Assembly: GCF_048820915.1 (NCBI RefSeq)
Contig: NZ_JBMERR010000014.1
Location: 76,059 to 140,058 of the forward strand
Length of the DNA: 64,000 nt
Reading direction: 5' to 3'
Origin: Cribrihabitans_A pelagius
Lineage (GTDB): Bacteria > Pseudomonadota > Alphaproteobacteria > Rhodobacterales > Rhodobacteraceae
The translations under genes and the position numbers were made by a program. The notes beneath the pieces are model-generated. The model was not told the origin of the DNA. It did no database searches and worked only from the letters and a program-made list of their open reading frames with translations. This document shows positions 25,983-35,010 of the stretch, one piece after another (positions within the stretch are counted from its first letter, which is position 1; the number at the start of each line of letters is the position of its first letter).

Positions 25983-28208
25983 ATGCCACAGTTCTCATCT
26001 CACCCCTCACGTCCCGCCTGGATTCCCTTCGCCAAACAGGTCCTGCGCCGGATGATCTCGGAGCAAATCAGCGCGGCAGACAAACGCGGCGCTGCCACCC
26101 CGGAGCCCCCCAAATCCAATCTCCTAGACGCGCTCAACGACCTGCCCGGAATGCAGCACCGGGCCAGCGAGGAGCTAGACAAATTACGGGAAAGTGGCAT
26201 CGACGGCTGGGCGCTGGATGATCAGGGACGCAGCCGTCCGGCAACCGTCCTGCCCGTAAGTCAAAGCCTGATCGCGCTTCGGCTCGCGGTCACCTTCATC
26301 TCATCCCGGAACGTCACGGAGACCCTGCTCGCTCCGGGTGCCGTGACCGTGCTCTCCGGGTTCCGCACCGCGGACGCCGATCAAATCCTGGCAGCCTGCC
26401 GCTGCGGTATTCTGCCCGAAGAGTGGAAGGTCACAACGCGGGGCGACGAACGGCACCACGAGCAGACACTCCGGGTACTTCAAATCACCACATCAACCGG
26501 GTCTTCCCGGACCGGCGATCTCTACCGCCTGGAGCGCAACCTGTGCGAAGCGCTGCAGCAGCCCAGCCCGCTGCTGGTTCTGCTTCCGGACGGCGAAAGC
26601 ATCCCGGACAGCCTCAATACGGTCCTGCCCGACCCCATTAAGTTGGAGCCGCTAAGCCGCGACATCGTCATGGCGCAGCTGGAGCACAGTCACAGCGCGA
26701 CCGGCAAAATCGACCGCGAGACCGTGGAACCACTCATCCCGGACGACGGGGCCCTGTCCCTGCTTGGAGATCCGGATATCCTTCTGGCGCTCCGCGCTCC
26801 GGATGCCCGCAGCGCGGCAGAGCGCCTGGCTGCGGCGGTTTCCCGGACCCGGCAGCACGCTGGCGGGGTCCACGGGTTGTCCCTGGAGGGCATCAACGGC
26901 ACCTCTCCCGCGCACAATGCGGCGGCAGATTTGGTTGCCGATCTGCGCAGCTGGCAGTGCGGTGAGATCGAGTGGAGCGACATGTCCCGCTCGCTGCTGA
27001 TCTACGGCGAACCCGGCACCGGAAAAACCGTGCTTGCAAAGGCGATTGCTGCCTCGGCCGGGGTTCCCCTGATCCAAGGATCCTTCGGAGCCTGGCAGGC
27101 CCGGGGTCACTTGGGCGATATGCTGGCCGCTATGCTGGCCTGTTTCGAGGATGCCAAATCCCGGAAGCCCTGCGTATTGTTCATCGATGAGATCGACAGT
27201 TGCGGGTCTCGCGCCGACACCAGCGACCGCAATCAAGCCTATCGCCAACAGGTGATCAACGAGTTCCTGCGCCAGATCGATCTGCTGCATCAGGAAGAAG
27301 GCATTCTGCTGATCGGCGCCACCAATTTTCCCGGAAAGATCGACCCGGCCATCCTCCGCCCAGGCCGTTTCGACCTGCAACACGAGATGCCGCTTCCAAC
27401 CCGGCAGCAGATCCTGGTCATGCTTGAGCAAGCTTTCCCGGACACCGGGGAATATCTGGTTCCGCTGTCCCGGAACCTGACCGGACAGACCCCCGCCGTG
27501 ATCGATGCAAAAATCCGCGACGCCCGCGCTAAGGCGCGGCGCCAGGGGCGCAGCTTTGACCCAAGATTTCTTGAGCAGGTCCTCGGCAAGGAACTAGGAT
27601 ACCGAAAGCAGTTGGATGAGCGCATTGCCGTGCATGAATGCGGGCACGTTATCTCCGCGTGGCTCTACGGTGAAGAGATCAAACGTGTCTGCCTCTGCCC
27701 GACCGGAGGATTGACCGAGCGCAGCGCACCGCCGGGTGCCGGGCTGGAGGCGGATTTCGACAGGCAGATGACCATCCATCTGGCGGGCCGAGCTTCGGAA
27801 CGGCTTGTGTTCGGGACGATCTCCGCAGGGGCGGGCGGAGGCGCAAATTCAGACCTCGCGAAAGCCGCACAGCTAGCCCTAGCGATGGATTATGAACTCG
27901 GGCTTGGCGTTCATGGAAACGCCTGGCTCGGGACGCCGGACTTTGCCCGCCTTTCGGCAGGCGAGCGCAAACGCCTGCAGGAGCGGCTTGACCATGCCGA
28001 GGACTTTGCCCGCGCCCTCCTGTATCCACACAGGCACCTGCTGCAGAAAATGGCCTCGGTTCTGACCCGGGAACGGGAGTTTGACGCTAGCACCGTAAAG
28101 TCTTGGCTGCAGGCCGTGCCTCGCAAGCCCGGCCCGGACGATGATCCGGAAGTCACCGGAGATGATAATTCAAACGAAGCCACTGCATTCAGCCCAGGTT
28201 CCGGATAA
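25983..28208 (+). CDS. Soluble AAA+ ATPase with M41 (FtsH-like) metalloprotease domain (element A)
   Basis: 741 aa from the ATG at 25983, which matches the start of the element B copy; an upstream ATG at 25947 is less likely. The N-terminal about 300 residues are unrecognised. The AAA+ core has Walker A 'GEPGTGKT' near 342, Walker B 'CVLFIDEID' near 400, and the second region of homology 'GATNFPGKIDPAILRPGRFD'. The M41 part has the zinc motif 'HECGH' near 552 and a candidate third ligand Asp in 'NSDLAKAAQLA'. Unlike FtsH, I see no N-terminal membrane segments, so it should be soluble. An ATP-driven protease on a mobilizable element is unusual; its substrate is unknown. Confidence 0.88.
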   Translation: MPQFSSHPSRPAWIPFAKQVLRRMISEQISAADKRGAATPEPPKSNLLDALNDLPGMQHRASEELDKLRESGIDGWALDDQGRSRPATVLPVSQSLIALRLAVTFISSRNVTETLLAPGAVTVLSGFRTADADQILAACRCGILPEEWKVTTRGDERHHEQTLRVLQITTSTGSSRTGDLYRLERNLCEALQQPSPLLVLLPDGESIPDSLNTVLPDPIKLEPLSRDIVMAQLEHSHSATGKIDRETVEPLIPDDGALSLLGDPDILLALRAPDARSAAERLAAAVSRTRQHAGGVHGLSLEGINGTSPAHNAAADLVADLRSWQCGEIEWSDMSRSLLIYGEPGTGKTVLAKAIAASAGVPLIQGSFGAWQARGHLGDMLAAMLACFEDAKSRKPCVLFIDEIDSCGSRADTSDRNQAYRQQVINEFLRQIDLLHQEEGILLIGATNFPGKIDPAILRPGRFDLQHEMPLPTRQQILVMLEQAFPDTGEYLVPLSRNLTGQTPAVIDAKIRDARAKARRQGRSFDPRFLEQVLGKELGYRKQLDERIAVHECGHVISAWLYGEEIKRVCLCPTGGLTERSAPPGAGLEADFDRQMTIHLAGRASERLVFGTISAGAGGGANSDLAKAAQLALAMDYELGLGVHGNAWLGTPDFARLSAGERKRLQERLDHAEDFARALLYPHRHLLQKMASVLTREREFDASTVKSWLQAVPRKPGPDDDPEVTGDDNSNEATAFSPGSG

Positions 28209-28257
28209 CTCCCTGCCGGTAATAGTTTGCGGCCCGGCGCTGTCCCAAAAGCAAACC

Positions 28258-28282
28258 TCCGGCGCCCCCGCTCGGCGCCGGA
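28258..28282 (+). terminator. 9-bp hairpin after the AAA+/M41 gene
   Basis: TCCGGCGCC and GGCGCCGGA pair perfectly around a 7-nt loop, 49 bp after the stop. There is no T-run. A related GC-rich hairpin occurs at the same place in element B. Confidence 0.4.
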
Positions 28283-28302
28283 CATGAGCCCCGCCAGCGG
28301 GG

Positions 28303-28311
28303 TTATCCACA
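28303..28311 (+). other. Perfect DnaA-box sequence TTATCCACA (element A)
   Basis: TTATCCACA matches the DnaA consensus exactly and lies in a stretch (GGTTATCCACATAAACCCGG) that element B repeats at the same place, in otherwise variable intergenic DNA. One box alone does not make an origin. Confidence 0.5.
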
Positions 28312-28475
28312 TAAACCCGGCCAGCCGCGGCACCCAGCACTCTTTCACGGGACCCGCCGTCCTCCCTCCCCCGATATGATGAAGCCAACAGGTGCCGGGA
28401 CAGATCCCGGCCAGATCAGCAGCATCAGAAGACCGCCCCGGGCCTGTGTCCGGGAGCGGCGGGAGACCTCGGCCC

Positions 28476-28655
28476 ATGGCACGGGACCAGAAGAGCTATG
28501 TCAATTGCCAGCGGGCATCGAACGCGCCCGCCGACAATACCACCGTCCGCCCGGACGATACGATCTGCACTCAAACGCAACTGCACGCGTTGATGCGCGC
28601 CCTGGCCCGCGAGGCAGCCCGCGCCGACCACCGGGACGGCAAGGAACCAGATTAG
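28476..28655 (+). CDS. 59-aa protein directly upstream of the serine recombinase (element A)
   Basis: It begins 'MARDQKSYVNCQRASNAPAD' and ends 21 bp before the recombinase. The element B counterpart (62031-62213) shares the first 12 residues and the helix-like end ('LHALMRALAREAA' versus 'LHIIRLLARQAA'). I do not recognise a family. Position and size would suit a recombination directionality factor, but that is inference. The roughly 70 bp before its start are almost unchanged between the elements. Confidence 0.6.
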   Translation: MARDQKSYVNCQRASNAPADNTTVRPDDTICTQTQLHALMRALAREAARADHRDGKEPD

Positions 28656-28676
28656 AACCAATCCTCGGAGGCACCG

Positions 28677-30377
28677 ATGTCCCAGCCCAAACTCCGCGCC
28701 GCGATCTACGCCCGGTATTCCAGCGACCTGCAGCGCGACGCCTCCGTAGAAGACCAGATCCGCAGCTGCACGGAATACGCCAAGGCGCAGGGGCTTGAAG
28801 TCGTCTCTACCTACTCGGACCGGGCCATCTCGGGCGCCAGCCTCATGCGCAGCGGCATGCAGGCGCTGCTGCGCGATGCGCGCGGCGGCACATTCGATGT
28901 GCTGGTGTCGGAAGCTCTCGACCGGCTGAGCCGCAACCAGGCCGACATCGCCCACATCTACCAGGAATTCTGTTTCAACGGCCTCCCGATCGAGACCCTG
29001 GCCGAGGGTGTGATTTCGGAGATTCATATCGGGCTCAAAGGCACGATGAATGCGCTGCAGCTCAAGGATATCGCGATGAAGACTCACCGCGGTCTCAAAG
29101 GGCGCGCACTGGAGGGCAAGTCCGCAGGCGGCAAAGCTTACGGATACCGCATGAAGCCGCAGCTCACGGCCAGCGGCGAGGTGATCCGCGGCGAGCGGGA
29201 GATCCACCCGGAAGAGGCCGGCGCCGTGCGCCGAATCTTCGAAGACTATGCCCGCGGCCTGTCCCCGAAGAAGATCGCCGAAGCGCTGAACCAGGAAGGT
29301 GTCCCCGCCCCGTCCGGCCGCCACTGGGGCACCTCCACCATTCACGGCAACCGCCAGCGCGGCACCGGCATCCTCAACAACGAGCTCTACATCGGCAGGC
29401 AGATCTGGAACCGGCTGCGCTACGTCAAGGATCCGCAAACCGGCAAGCGCATCTCGCGGCTGAACCCGGAAAGCGAGTGGACGATCACCGACGTCCCGCA
29501 TTTGCGGATCGTCGATCAGGATCTTTGGGATGCGGTCCGGGCCCGCCAAGGCGACCTGAAGACCGCGGGCACAAGTGAGCCGGTCTGGGACCGGCGCCGC
29601 CCGAAGACCCTGTTCTCCGGCCTGATGGCCTGCGGCTGCTGCGGCGGCGGCTTTGCCAAGATCTCCAAGGACAGCTTCGGCTGCTCCCCGGCGCGGAACA
29701 AGGGCGCCGCGGTCTGCAGCAACAAGCGCACCATCAAGCAGGCCGACCTGGAAGCCCGGGTGCTGGATGCACTGGCGAACCACCTGATGGATCCGGACGC
29801 GGTGCAGGTCTTCTGCGAAGAATATACAGCCGAGCGCAACCGGCTGAAGGCGGCAGCCGCCGGGAACCGCAAGGAGAAGGAGCAGCAACTGGCCCGCGCC
29901 AAGCGGGATCACCAGAAACTGGTGGATGCGATCATCGCGGGCGTGCCCGCGGAGCAGGTCAAAGACCGGATGATCGAGCTCGGCACGCGGCGCCAGCAGC
30001 TGGAACGGGAGCTGGCGCACACCCCTGCCCCGGACCCGGTGGTGTTTCACCCGTCGATGGCCGAAGCCTACCGGGCCCGGGTGTCGCGGCTGATCAGGTG
30101 CCTTGGCACCGCCGAAGGCATGGAAGAAGCCAAGGAGGCGCTGCGGGCGCTGGTGGAGCGGATCGTGCTGACGCCCGCGGCGGAAGGCACTGGCCTGGAT
30201 CTGACGCTGGAGGGCGATCTGGCCGGGCTGCTGCGGCTGGCCACGGGTGCGGAGGGCCCGAACACGAAGAAGGCCTCCGGTGGTACGTCGGAAGTCTTTG
30301 ATATTCCAGAGGAATTAGTGTTGGTTGCGGGAGCAGGCAACCGCCGTATCCTACCTGCCCTCTCCGCAATAATATAA
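28677..30377 (+). CDS. Large serine recombinase (element A)
   Basis: 566 aa. The resolvase domain carries the nucleophile S15 in 'AIYARYSSDLQRDASVEDQI'; the Recombinase domain has 'GKSAGGKAYGYRMK' and 'GTGILNNELYIGRQIWNR'; a zinc ribbon follows ('CGCCGGGFAKI', 'NKGAAVCSNKR') and a coiled-coil region around 380-450. Enzymes of this kind integrate and excise elements at specific att sites. The last codons run across TGGTTGCGGGAGCAGG, the 3' end of the tRNA-Met found at 63874, so the gene end coincides with the attachment site. It has the same length as, but is only moderately similar to, the recombinase of element B. Confidence 0.92.
   Translation: MSQPKLRAAIYARYSSDLQRDASVEDQIRSCTEYAKAQGLEVVSTYSDRAISGASLMRSGMQALLRDARGGTFDVLVSEALDRLSRNQADIAHIYQEFCFNGLPIETLAEGVISEIHIGLKGTMNALQLKDIAMKTHRGLKGRALEGKSAGGKAYGYRMKPQLTASGEVIRGEREIHPEEAGAVRRIFEDYARGLSPKKIAEALNQEGVPAPSGRHWGTSTIHGNRQRGTGILNNELYIGRQIWNRLRYVKDPQTGKRISRLNPESEWTITDVPHLRIVDQDLWDAVRARQGDLKTAGTSEPVWDRRRPKTLFSGLMACGCCGGGFAKISKDSFGCSPARNKGAAVCSNKRTIKQADLEARVLDALANHLMDPDAVQVFCEEYTAERNRLKAAAAGNRKEKEQQLARAKRDHQKLVDAIIAGVPAEQVKDRMIELGTRRQQLERELAHTPAPDPVVFHPSMAEAYRARVSRLIRCLGTAEGMEEAKEALRALVERIVLTPAAEGTGLDLTLEGDLAGLLRLATGAEGPNTKKASGGTSEVFDIPEELVLVAGAGNRRILPALSAII
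30322..30337. repeat. Attachment core, A/B junction (TGGTTGCGGGAGCAGG)
   Basis: These 16 bases are identical to 63874-63889, the encoded 3' end of the initiator tRNA-Met. They are the likely att core shared by both elements; 33,552 bp separate the copies. DNA to the right would be the left end of element B. Confidence 0.75.
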
Positions 30378-30758
30378 ACCCATGATAGCACACAGCTAAC
30401 GGCACCTTTGCTGCAGGTTTCTCGGACGCCACGCGCGACGTTTGAATGATGCGCGGCATTGCCTGGCGTCGGAGAAGCGCGCAAGCTGGAAATCGCGGTG
30501 TTGGAATTGGGTAGACCAGCTGGCTCTATGGGGATTTGAAGCGGTTGATGGCCTTGGTTCTTGTTCTGCAGGTTGGGCCAACTGCGCTCGTTGCAGGCAG
30601 CTTCGGCACGGATTTTGTGAGCTTTGAGGGGCATGCGCCGCGTCTCGCGGGGCTCGGCAACCTCACCACCACTACTATCCGGGCTGCAGGCATGCCGGAT
30701 GGGCCGCAAGCGGTATCGCGAGCAACGGCGATTGGACTTCCGGTCCTTGGCGTGCATG
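30378..30758. other. Left end of element B, no supported gene
   Basis: Between the A/B junction and the IS91-type transposase I see no gene that I can support. Short frames on both strands look accidental. The right part probably contains the terminal sequence of the IS91-type element, but I cannot define its boundary. Confidence 0.4.
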
Positions 30759-31994
30759 TCATGTGGCGGCCCTCGCTGTTCCTGGCGGCGCCCTGGGGCG
30801 TCGTTCTGGCGCGATGGTTTCGGCGATAATCAGGTGCCCGCCGCAGCAGGGGCATGGCAGCGCGAGGATGCGGGCAAGTGCATCGGCGTCATCGGCCGTG
30901 CCGTTGTGCGCGTAACCCTGATCAGATGTTTCGACCCTGAGCAGTTCCCTGATCCTGGCGATATTGGCGGCACGGTTGCCATTCCCGAAGAAGCCGTAGT
31001 GGCGGATGCGATGCTGCCCCTTGGGCAGGACATGGATCAGGAAGCGGCGGATGAACTCGCCGGTCTTGAGGGTCATGGTGGTATGCCGCCCCGGACCGTT
31101 GACGCGGTAATCCTTGGCGCGGAAGGTGACGCTCCGGCCGTTCATGCGGATCAGGCGGCTGTTGGAGATCGCAACACGGTGGGTGTAGCGCGACAGGTAT
31201 GCCAGCACGGCCCTGGGTCCGGCGAAGGGCTCCTTGGCATACACAACCCAATCGATCCTGCGCAGCGGTTGCAGAAACGCGTCGAAGGCTGCGCGATCCG
31301 CAAGCCCGGCTTGGTCGCCAAAGAAATGCAGCTTCCCGGCTTTGTGCAGCCGGGCCAGCCCGTCCAGAACGAGGCGCCGGTAGAGGCGGGACAGCACCCG
31401 GACGGAGAGAAAGAAGTTCCTGCGGCAGGCGATCCACCGCGCACCGTCCGCAGACAGGCCGCCGCCCGGCACGATCATGTGGACATGCGGGTGGTGCGTC
31501 ATCGCCGAACCCGTCGTGTCGAAGACGCGCCTCCGGCACGATGTGTGCAGGACGGATGTGATGCCGGCCCGGGCGCCAAGGTGCTTGGGATCGGCGGCGA
31601 TCCGGATCACCGTGTCCGCGCTCGCCCGCATCAGCAGATTGTAGATCTCTCGTTTATTATGGCGGGCGATGTCGGCGACCGGTTTTGGCAGCGTGAAGAC
31701 CAGGTGGAAATACCGCACGGGCAGCAGTTCCGCCTCGCGCGCCGCCAGCCAGGCCTTGGCCGCACCCGCCTGGCACTTGGGGCAATGGCGATTGCGGCAA
31801 GAGTTGTAGGCAATGTGTTCATGCCCGCAGTCTTCACACCGCGCGGCATGGCCGCCGAGCGCTGCCGTGCGGCAGCGCGTGATGGCGTTCATCACTTTCA
31901 ACTGGTCGAGGCTGATATGGCCTGCATTGGCCGCCCGCCAGGCAGAACCATGGAGCCGGAAGATATCCGCAACCTCCAGCTTCGGCCAGGACAA
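30759..31994 (-). CDS. IS91-family transposase (HUH rolling-circle type)
   Basis: 411 aa. It starts with a zinc-binding region ('CEDCGHEHIAYNSCRNRHCPKCQ'), then the HUH motif 'HHPHVHMIVPGGG' and the catalytic tyrosine region 'YLSRYTHRVAISNSR'. IS91 elements move by rolling-circle transposition. Just before the HUH motif, 'VLHT' and 'GSAMTHH' are separated by about nine extra residues ('SCRRRVFDT') where I expect a single Trp-Gly step, so activity is uncertain. A tyrosine recombinase gene lies 6 bp upstream, an arrangement known from ISPps1-like members. Confidence 0.85.
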   Translation of the reverse strand: MSWPKLEVADIFRLHGSAWRAANAGHISLDQLKVMNAITRCRTAALGGHAARCEDCGHEHIAYNSCRNRHCPKCQAGAAKAWLAAREAELLPVRYFHLVFTLPKPVADIARHNKREIYNLLMRASADTVIRIAADPKHLGARAGITSVLHTSCRRRVFDTTGSAMTHHPHVHMIVPGGGLSADGARWIACRRNFFLSVRVLSRLYRRLVLDGLARLHKAGKLHFFGDQAGLADRAAFDAFLQPLRRIDWVVYAKEPFAGPRAVLAYLSRYTHRVAISNSRLIRMNGRSVTFRAKDYRVNGPGRHTTMTLKTGEFIRRFLIHVLPKGQHRIRHYGFFGNGNRAANIARIRELLRVETSDQGYAHNGTADDADALARILALPCPCCGGHLIIAETIAPERRPRAPPGTARAAT

Positions 31995-32000
31995 CGCAGT

Positions 32001-32906
32001 CTATGAGGCGCCTTTCCTGCGCTTCGCCGCGGTCAGGCCGTCCAGCGGGCTCTCCACCGCCGAGATCATGCCGGTGGCAACGCTGGCATAGTGCGCCGTG
32101 GTGGTGAGTTTGGCATGCCCGAGCAGCGCCTGAATGATCCGGATATCCACGCCGCGTTCCAGCAGATGCGTCGCGAAGCTGTGACGCAAGGTGTGCAGAG
32201 TGACCGGCTTGGTGATCCCGGCGGCCAGCACTGCCTGCTTGAACAGCCGCGAGATCTGTCTGGCCGAAAGATGCCGCCCGCAATAGCCGGGAAAGAGCGC
32301 GCGATCAGGCCCGGACACACCCCTGTCGTTGACGGTCGGGCGTTCGGTCCACCAGGCCCGCAACAGGCTCAGAATATCAACGGGCAGCATCACGTTGCGG
32401 TCCTTGCGTCCCTTCGACTGCACGATGCGGATAATGTTCTGTTCCCCGTCGATGTCGCCGGCCTTCAGCCGGACGACCTCGCTTGCCCGCAGGCCGCAAC
32501 CATAGGCGAGTGACAGCATCACGCGCGCCTTCAGGCAGGGGGCCATTGCGAGGATGCGCCTGACCTCGTTGCGGCTCAGCACGAGGGGAACCTTCACGGG
32601 CTTTTTGAGGTGGAACACTTCGGCCGCCAGGTCATGCCGGCGCAGGGTGACCCGGAACAGGAACTTCAGCCCGGTCATGGTCTGGTTGCGGGTGCAGATA
32701 CTCATCCCGCTCTCGATCAGATGCAGCTGGAAATGCTTCACGTCATCCGGGGAGGCTGTCTCCGGAGATCGCCCGAGCCAGGAGGCAAACCGTTTGCAGG
32801 CCCGCAGGTGGCTGGTCTGCGACGCCGGTCCGAGATTGCGTGCGGACATATCCGCGATCATGCGCGCCCGAAGGGGTGTCGCCGGTGCAGGGTGCTGATT
32901 GGTCAT
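32001..32906 (-). CDS. Tyrosine recombinase associated with the IS91-type element
   Basis: 301 aa from 'MTNQHPAPATPLRARM' (a longer start at 32954 is possible). The catalytic residues of the phage-integrase family are visible: Arg in 'GCGLRASEVVRL', Lys in 'SKGRKDRNVML', 'HTLRHSFATHLLERG', and the tyrosine in 'TTTAHYASV'. The N-terminal SAM-like domain covers about 1-110. It is read with the IS91-type transposase, 6 bp away, and is the usual accessory recombinase of such elements rather than the integrase of element B. Confidence 0.88.
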   Translation of the reverse strand: MTNQHPAPATPLRARMIADMSARNLGPASQTSHLRACKRFASWLGRSPETASPDDVKHFQLHLIESGMSICTRNQTMTGLKFLFRVTLRRHDLAAEVFHLKKPVKVPLVLSRNEVRRILAMAPCLKARVMLSLAYGCGLRASEVVRLKAGDIDGEQNIIRIVQSKGRKDRNVMLPVDILSLLRAWWTERPTVNDRGVSGPDRALFPGYCGRHLSARQISRLFKQAVLAAGITKPVTLHTLRHSFATHLLERGVDIRIIQALLGHAKLTTTAHYASVATGMISAVESPLDGLTAAKRRKGAS

Positions 32907-33119
32907 GGGAAAACCCTCTGTCAACCGAGGCAAAATCACCTCGGCCAACAGCACACACCCGACCTCCTAAACCGCGAAACAAATACCGCTTCAGCCCAAC
33001 GCCTGCCACGCAGAGCCCCTATCGCGGAGCGATTTAGTGCAAGCGCAGGAAGCGGGCTTTGCAAAGTACTGATCGCTTCCCGATTGCAGTCCTTCGCGCC
33101 GCTTGCCGGGAGCCGCGGA

Positions 33120-33356
33120 TCACGGCCGACGGACAGAGTTTCCATTGGCGATAATCTGATTGATCAGAGCGGCTGCTGCCTTGTGAGTTGCGACTTCCGC
33201 ATCCGTACCGGCAGCGTTTTCGTGCGAGGCTGCAGCGTCACGGAGGATTCCGGCGATTTCATGCTCCGGCATCATTTGGAGGTCATTCATGGCAAGCAGC
33301 AGCGCCTCGCAGATCGATAGGGCGGCCATTCCAGCATTGTCGGAATACTCAGGCAT
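33120..33356 (-). CDS. Conserved 78-aa protein, divergent from Crp/Fnr regulator (block I)
   Basis: The protein is 'MPEYSDNAGMAALSICEALL' and on, ending 'ALINQIIANGNSVRRP'. Its paralog at 53532-53774 is clearly related over the whole length ('GMAALSICE', 'EIVGILRDAA', 'HENAA', 'GNSVRRP'). I do not recognise the family; it is helical and soluble. In both places it is divergent from a Crp/Fnr gene, so the pair is probably co-regulated or functionally linked. Confidence 0.75.
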   Translation of the reverse strand: MPEYSDNAGMAALSICEALLLAMNDLQMMPEHEIAGILRDAAASHENAAGTDAEVATHKAAAALINQIIANGNSVRRP

Positions 33357-33507
33357 CCTGCATTTTCCTTTCTTGCATTGCATATCAAGCCAATGTGGCA
33401 GACTGGTGATCAAGGGCATCTTTGCAGAAAGCGGAGTGTGCTGGACTGATCGAGAGCAGTCCCTGTCCTGGGGACGTCCTGAAATGCCGCGTCTGTCCGA
33501 GGGGGTC

Positions 33508-34242
33508 ATGAACGCCATCAAAAATAGCCCGTTCACAAGAAAACTATCAGCTTTTGCCGTGTTGTCAGAAGATGAGCTTGCCGTGCTGGAGCGTTTACAC
33601 CAGCGCCGCAGAACGTTTGCTGCCGGGAGCGACCTTGTGCATCAGGGGCAGCCGGAACAAGCTGCCTACATTCTGTCCTCCGGCTGGGCCTGCTCCTACA
33701 AGATCCAGCAGGAGGGATCGCGCCAGATTGTTGACTTCCAGATACCGGGTGATTTCCTGGGGTTGCGCAGCGTTCTTTTGCGGACGTCGGATCATAGCAT
33801 CGAACCGATCGTGGAGATCGAAGCCGCCGAAGTCTTGGCAGATGACCTGCTGGAGGCCTTTGCCAAGACCCCGCGGCTAGCTGCGGCCATACTTTGGGCA
33901 GCCTCGCGGGACGAGGCCATGGTAGTGGAGCATCTGGTTGGTCTTGGACGCCGGGATGCAGACGCACGAATGGCGCATTTTCTGCTGGAACTTGGCGCCA
34001 GGCTGGCTCTTGTCGGGCAAGGCAGCAAAGCGGGTTATGCTTGTCCCTTGACACAATACCACCTTGCCGACGCGCTGGGATTGAGCGCGGTTCATGTGAA
34101 TCGTGTTCTGCGGCAATTGCGGGAAAGCGGACTCGTCTCCTTCCGCGGCGGCCATGTGAAATTCGGCGATCTTGATCGTCTGGTGGCACTGGCAGAATTC
34201 GATCCCGCGTATTTGGACCAGACTGGGCCGCTTCTGAAATGA
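33508..34242 (+). CDS. Crp/Fnr-family transcriptional regulator (block I)
   Basis: 244 aa from 'MNAIKNSPFTRKLSAF', chosen by alignment with the 244-aa paralog at 52640-53374; the frame is open further upstream. The cyclic-nucleotide-type sensor domain covers about 15-150 ('GSDLVHQGQPEQAAYIL', 'IPGDFLGLRSVLL') and the winged helix-turn-helix about 160-225 ('QYHLADALGLSAVHVNRVLRQLRESG'). There is no N-terminal cysteine cluster, so it is not an iron-sulfur Fnr. Six palindromes of Fnr-like spacing (5-4-5) lie upstream of genes in this cargo region and may be its targets. The signal is unknown. Confidence 0.9.
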   Translation: MNAIKNSPFTRKLSAFAVLSEDELAVLERLHQRRRTFAAGSDLVHQGQPEQAAYILSSGWACSYKIQQEGSRQIVDFQIPGDFLGLRSVLLRTSDHSIEPIVEIEAAEVLADDLLEAFAKTPRLAAAILWAASRDEAMVVEHLVGLGRRDADARMAHFLLELGARLALVGQGSKAGYACPLTQYHLADALGLSAVHVNRVLRQLRESGLVSFRGGHVKFGDLDRLVALAEFDPAYLDQTGPLLK

Positions 34243-34298
34243 AATGGCCGCCCTCCGGTGATGGTTGGACAGCCGGGGGATCGGTTCAGGCGGGGAGA

Positions 34299-34487
34299 TC
34301 ACGCAAGCGCTTGTTTTGCGGCGTCGAGCTGCCTGTACATTTCGGTATCGTTCTCTTCACTCTGTGCCAGTTCAGCCAGCCGGTAGTGCTTCAGGGCCGC
34401 GGCCTTCTGCGGTCCGGCCGGGGCCCTCTCGCAGGCAGCCCTGACTGAGGCCAGCTTTACGGATATCTCTTTTGCTTCGGGTGTCAT
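34299..34487 (-). CDS. 62-aa 'MTPE' protein, copy 1
   Basis: One of three related proteins of 62 aa in this window (others at 46102 and 52394). The shared pattern is 'MTPE', 'SVRAACERAPAGPQK' and 'ALKHYRLAE', a helical, charged cytoplasmic protein. I know no family. All three genes have the same leader layout: a CTAAC-N4-GTYAG-like palindrome about 170 bp upstream and a similar AGGACA ribosome-binding region. It faces the Crp/Fnr gene tail to tail, as does copy 3. Confidence 0.75.
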   Translation of the reverse strand: MTPEAKEISVKLASVRAACERAPAGPQKAAALKHYRLAELAQSEENDTEMYRQLDAAKQALA

Positions 34488-34650
34488 TCGGTTGTCCTTT
34501 CTTCGGCGTCCAGGAAAAAAAGAAGCGCGAATTGCGTGCAAAACCATTGAGGACCGGCACACCCTCCGCGCTTCTTGGGTACTCGTAAAAAACACACCGG
34601 CAATTATGCGGCCGGCCCGGAATCCCTAGCTCTGTCCGGGCCAAGGCGCA

Positions 34651-34664
34651 CTAACGCAGGTTAA
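34651..34664. promoter_or_regulatory. Crp/Fnr-type palindrome CTAAC-GCAG-GTTAA
   Basis: Read toward MTPE-1 it is TTAAC-CTGC-GTTAG, centred 170 bp before that start. It matches the 5-4-5 pattern of the five other boxes in the cargo region. Confidence 0.6.
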
Positions 34665-34868
34665 CCAAGGGATGCGCCGCAGGCCGGAGAACGTCCGCTG
34701 AGAGCATACTGACGGCCTTTTCGCTTTCAGCCTCTGGCATTGATCAATGCCGGGCAGCCGAGAAAGAGGCACCCCCCTGATACAAGTCAGCAGCCGCCTG
34801 TGCCTGCCCCTGCGGCCGATGACTGCTGGGGCAGCAATTCCGCCCCAGCCGGGCAGGCACAGCGGGGG

Positions 34869-34882
34869 CTAACATCGATCAG
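34869..34882. promoter_or_regulatory. Crp/Fnr-type palindrome CTAAC-ATCG-ATCAG
   Basis: Centred 136 bp before the first gene of operon I. It differs from the box consensus in one base of the right half (ATCAG for GTCAG). Confidence 0.55.
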
Positions 34883-35010
34883 CGCGCGCGCCTCCTTCAT
34901 GCTGTAAGGTAAACGAGAACGCTCAGCCTTGCCGGGTTCTCGCCGACGAGCGCGCCTGGCCGGCGGCTGCAGGCATCACAAAAGCCATACATAATTCGAG
35001 GAAGTCCAGG

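Larger units (their letters stand above)
34488..35010. promoter_or_regulatory. Divergent control region between MTPE-1 and operon I
   Basis: No gene is seen. The region holds two palindromes of the proposed Crp/Fnr type (34651-34664 and 34869-34882), one at about 170 bp from the leftward MTPE-1 start and one at about 136 bp from the rightward operon start. Confidence 0.6.
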
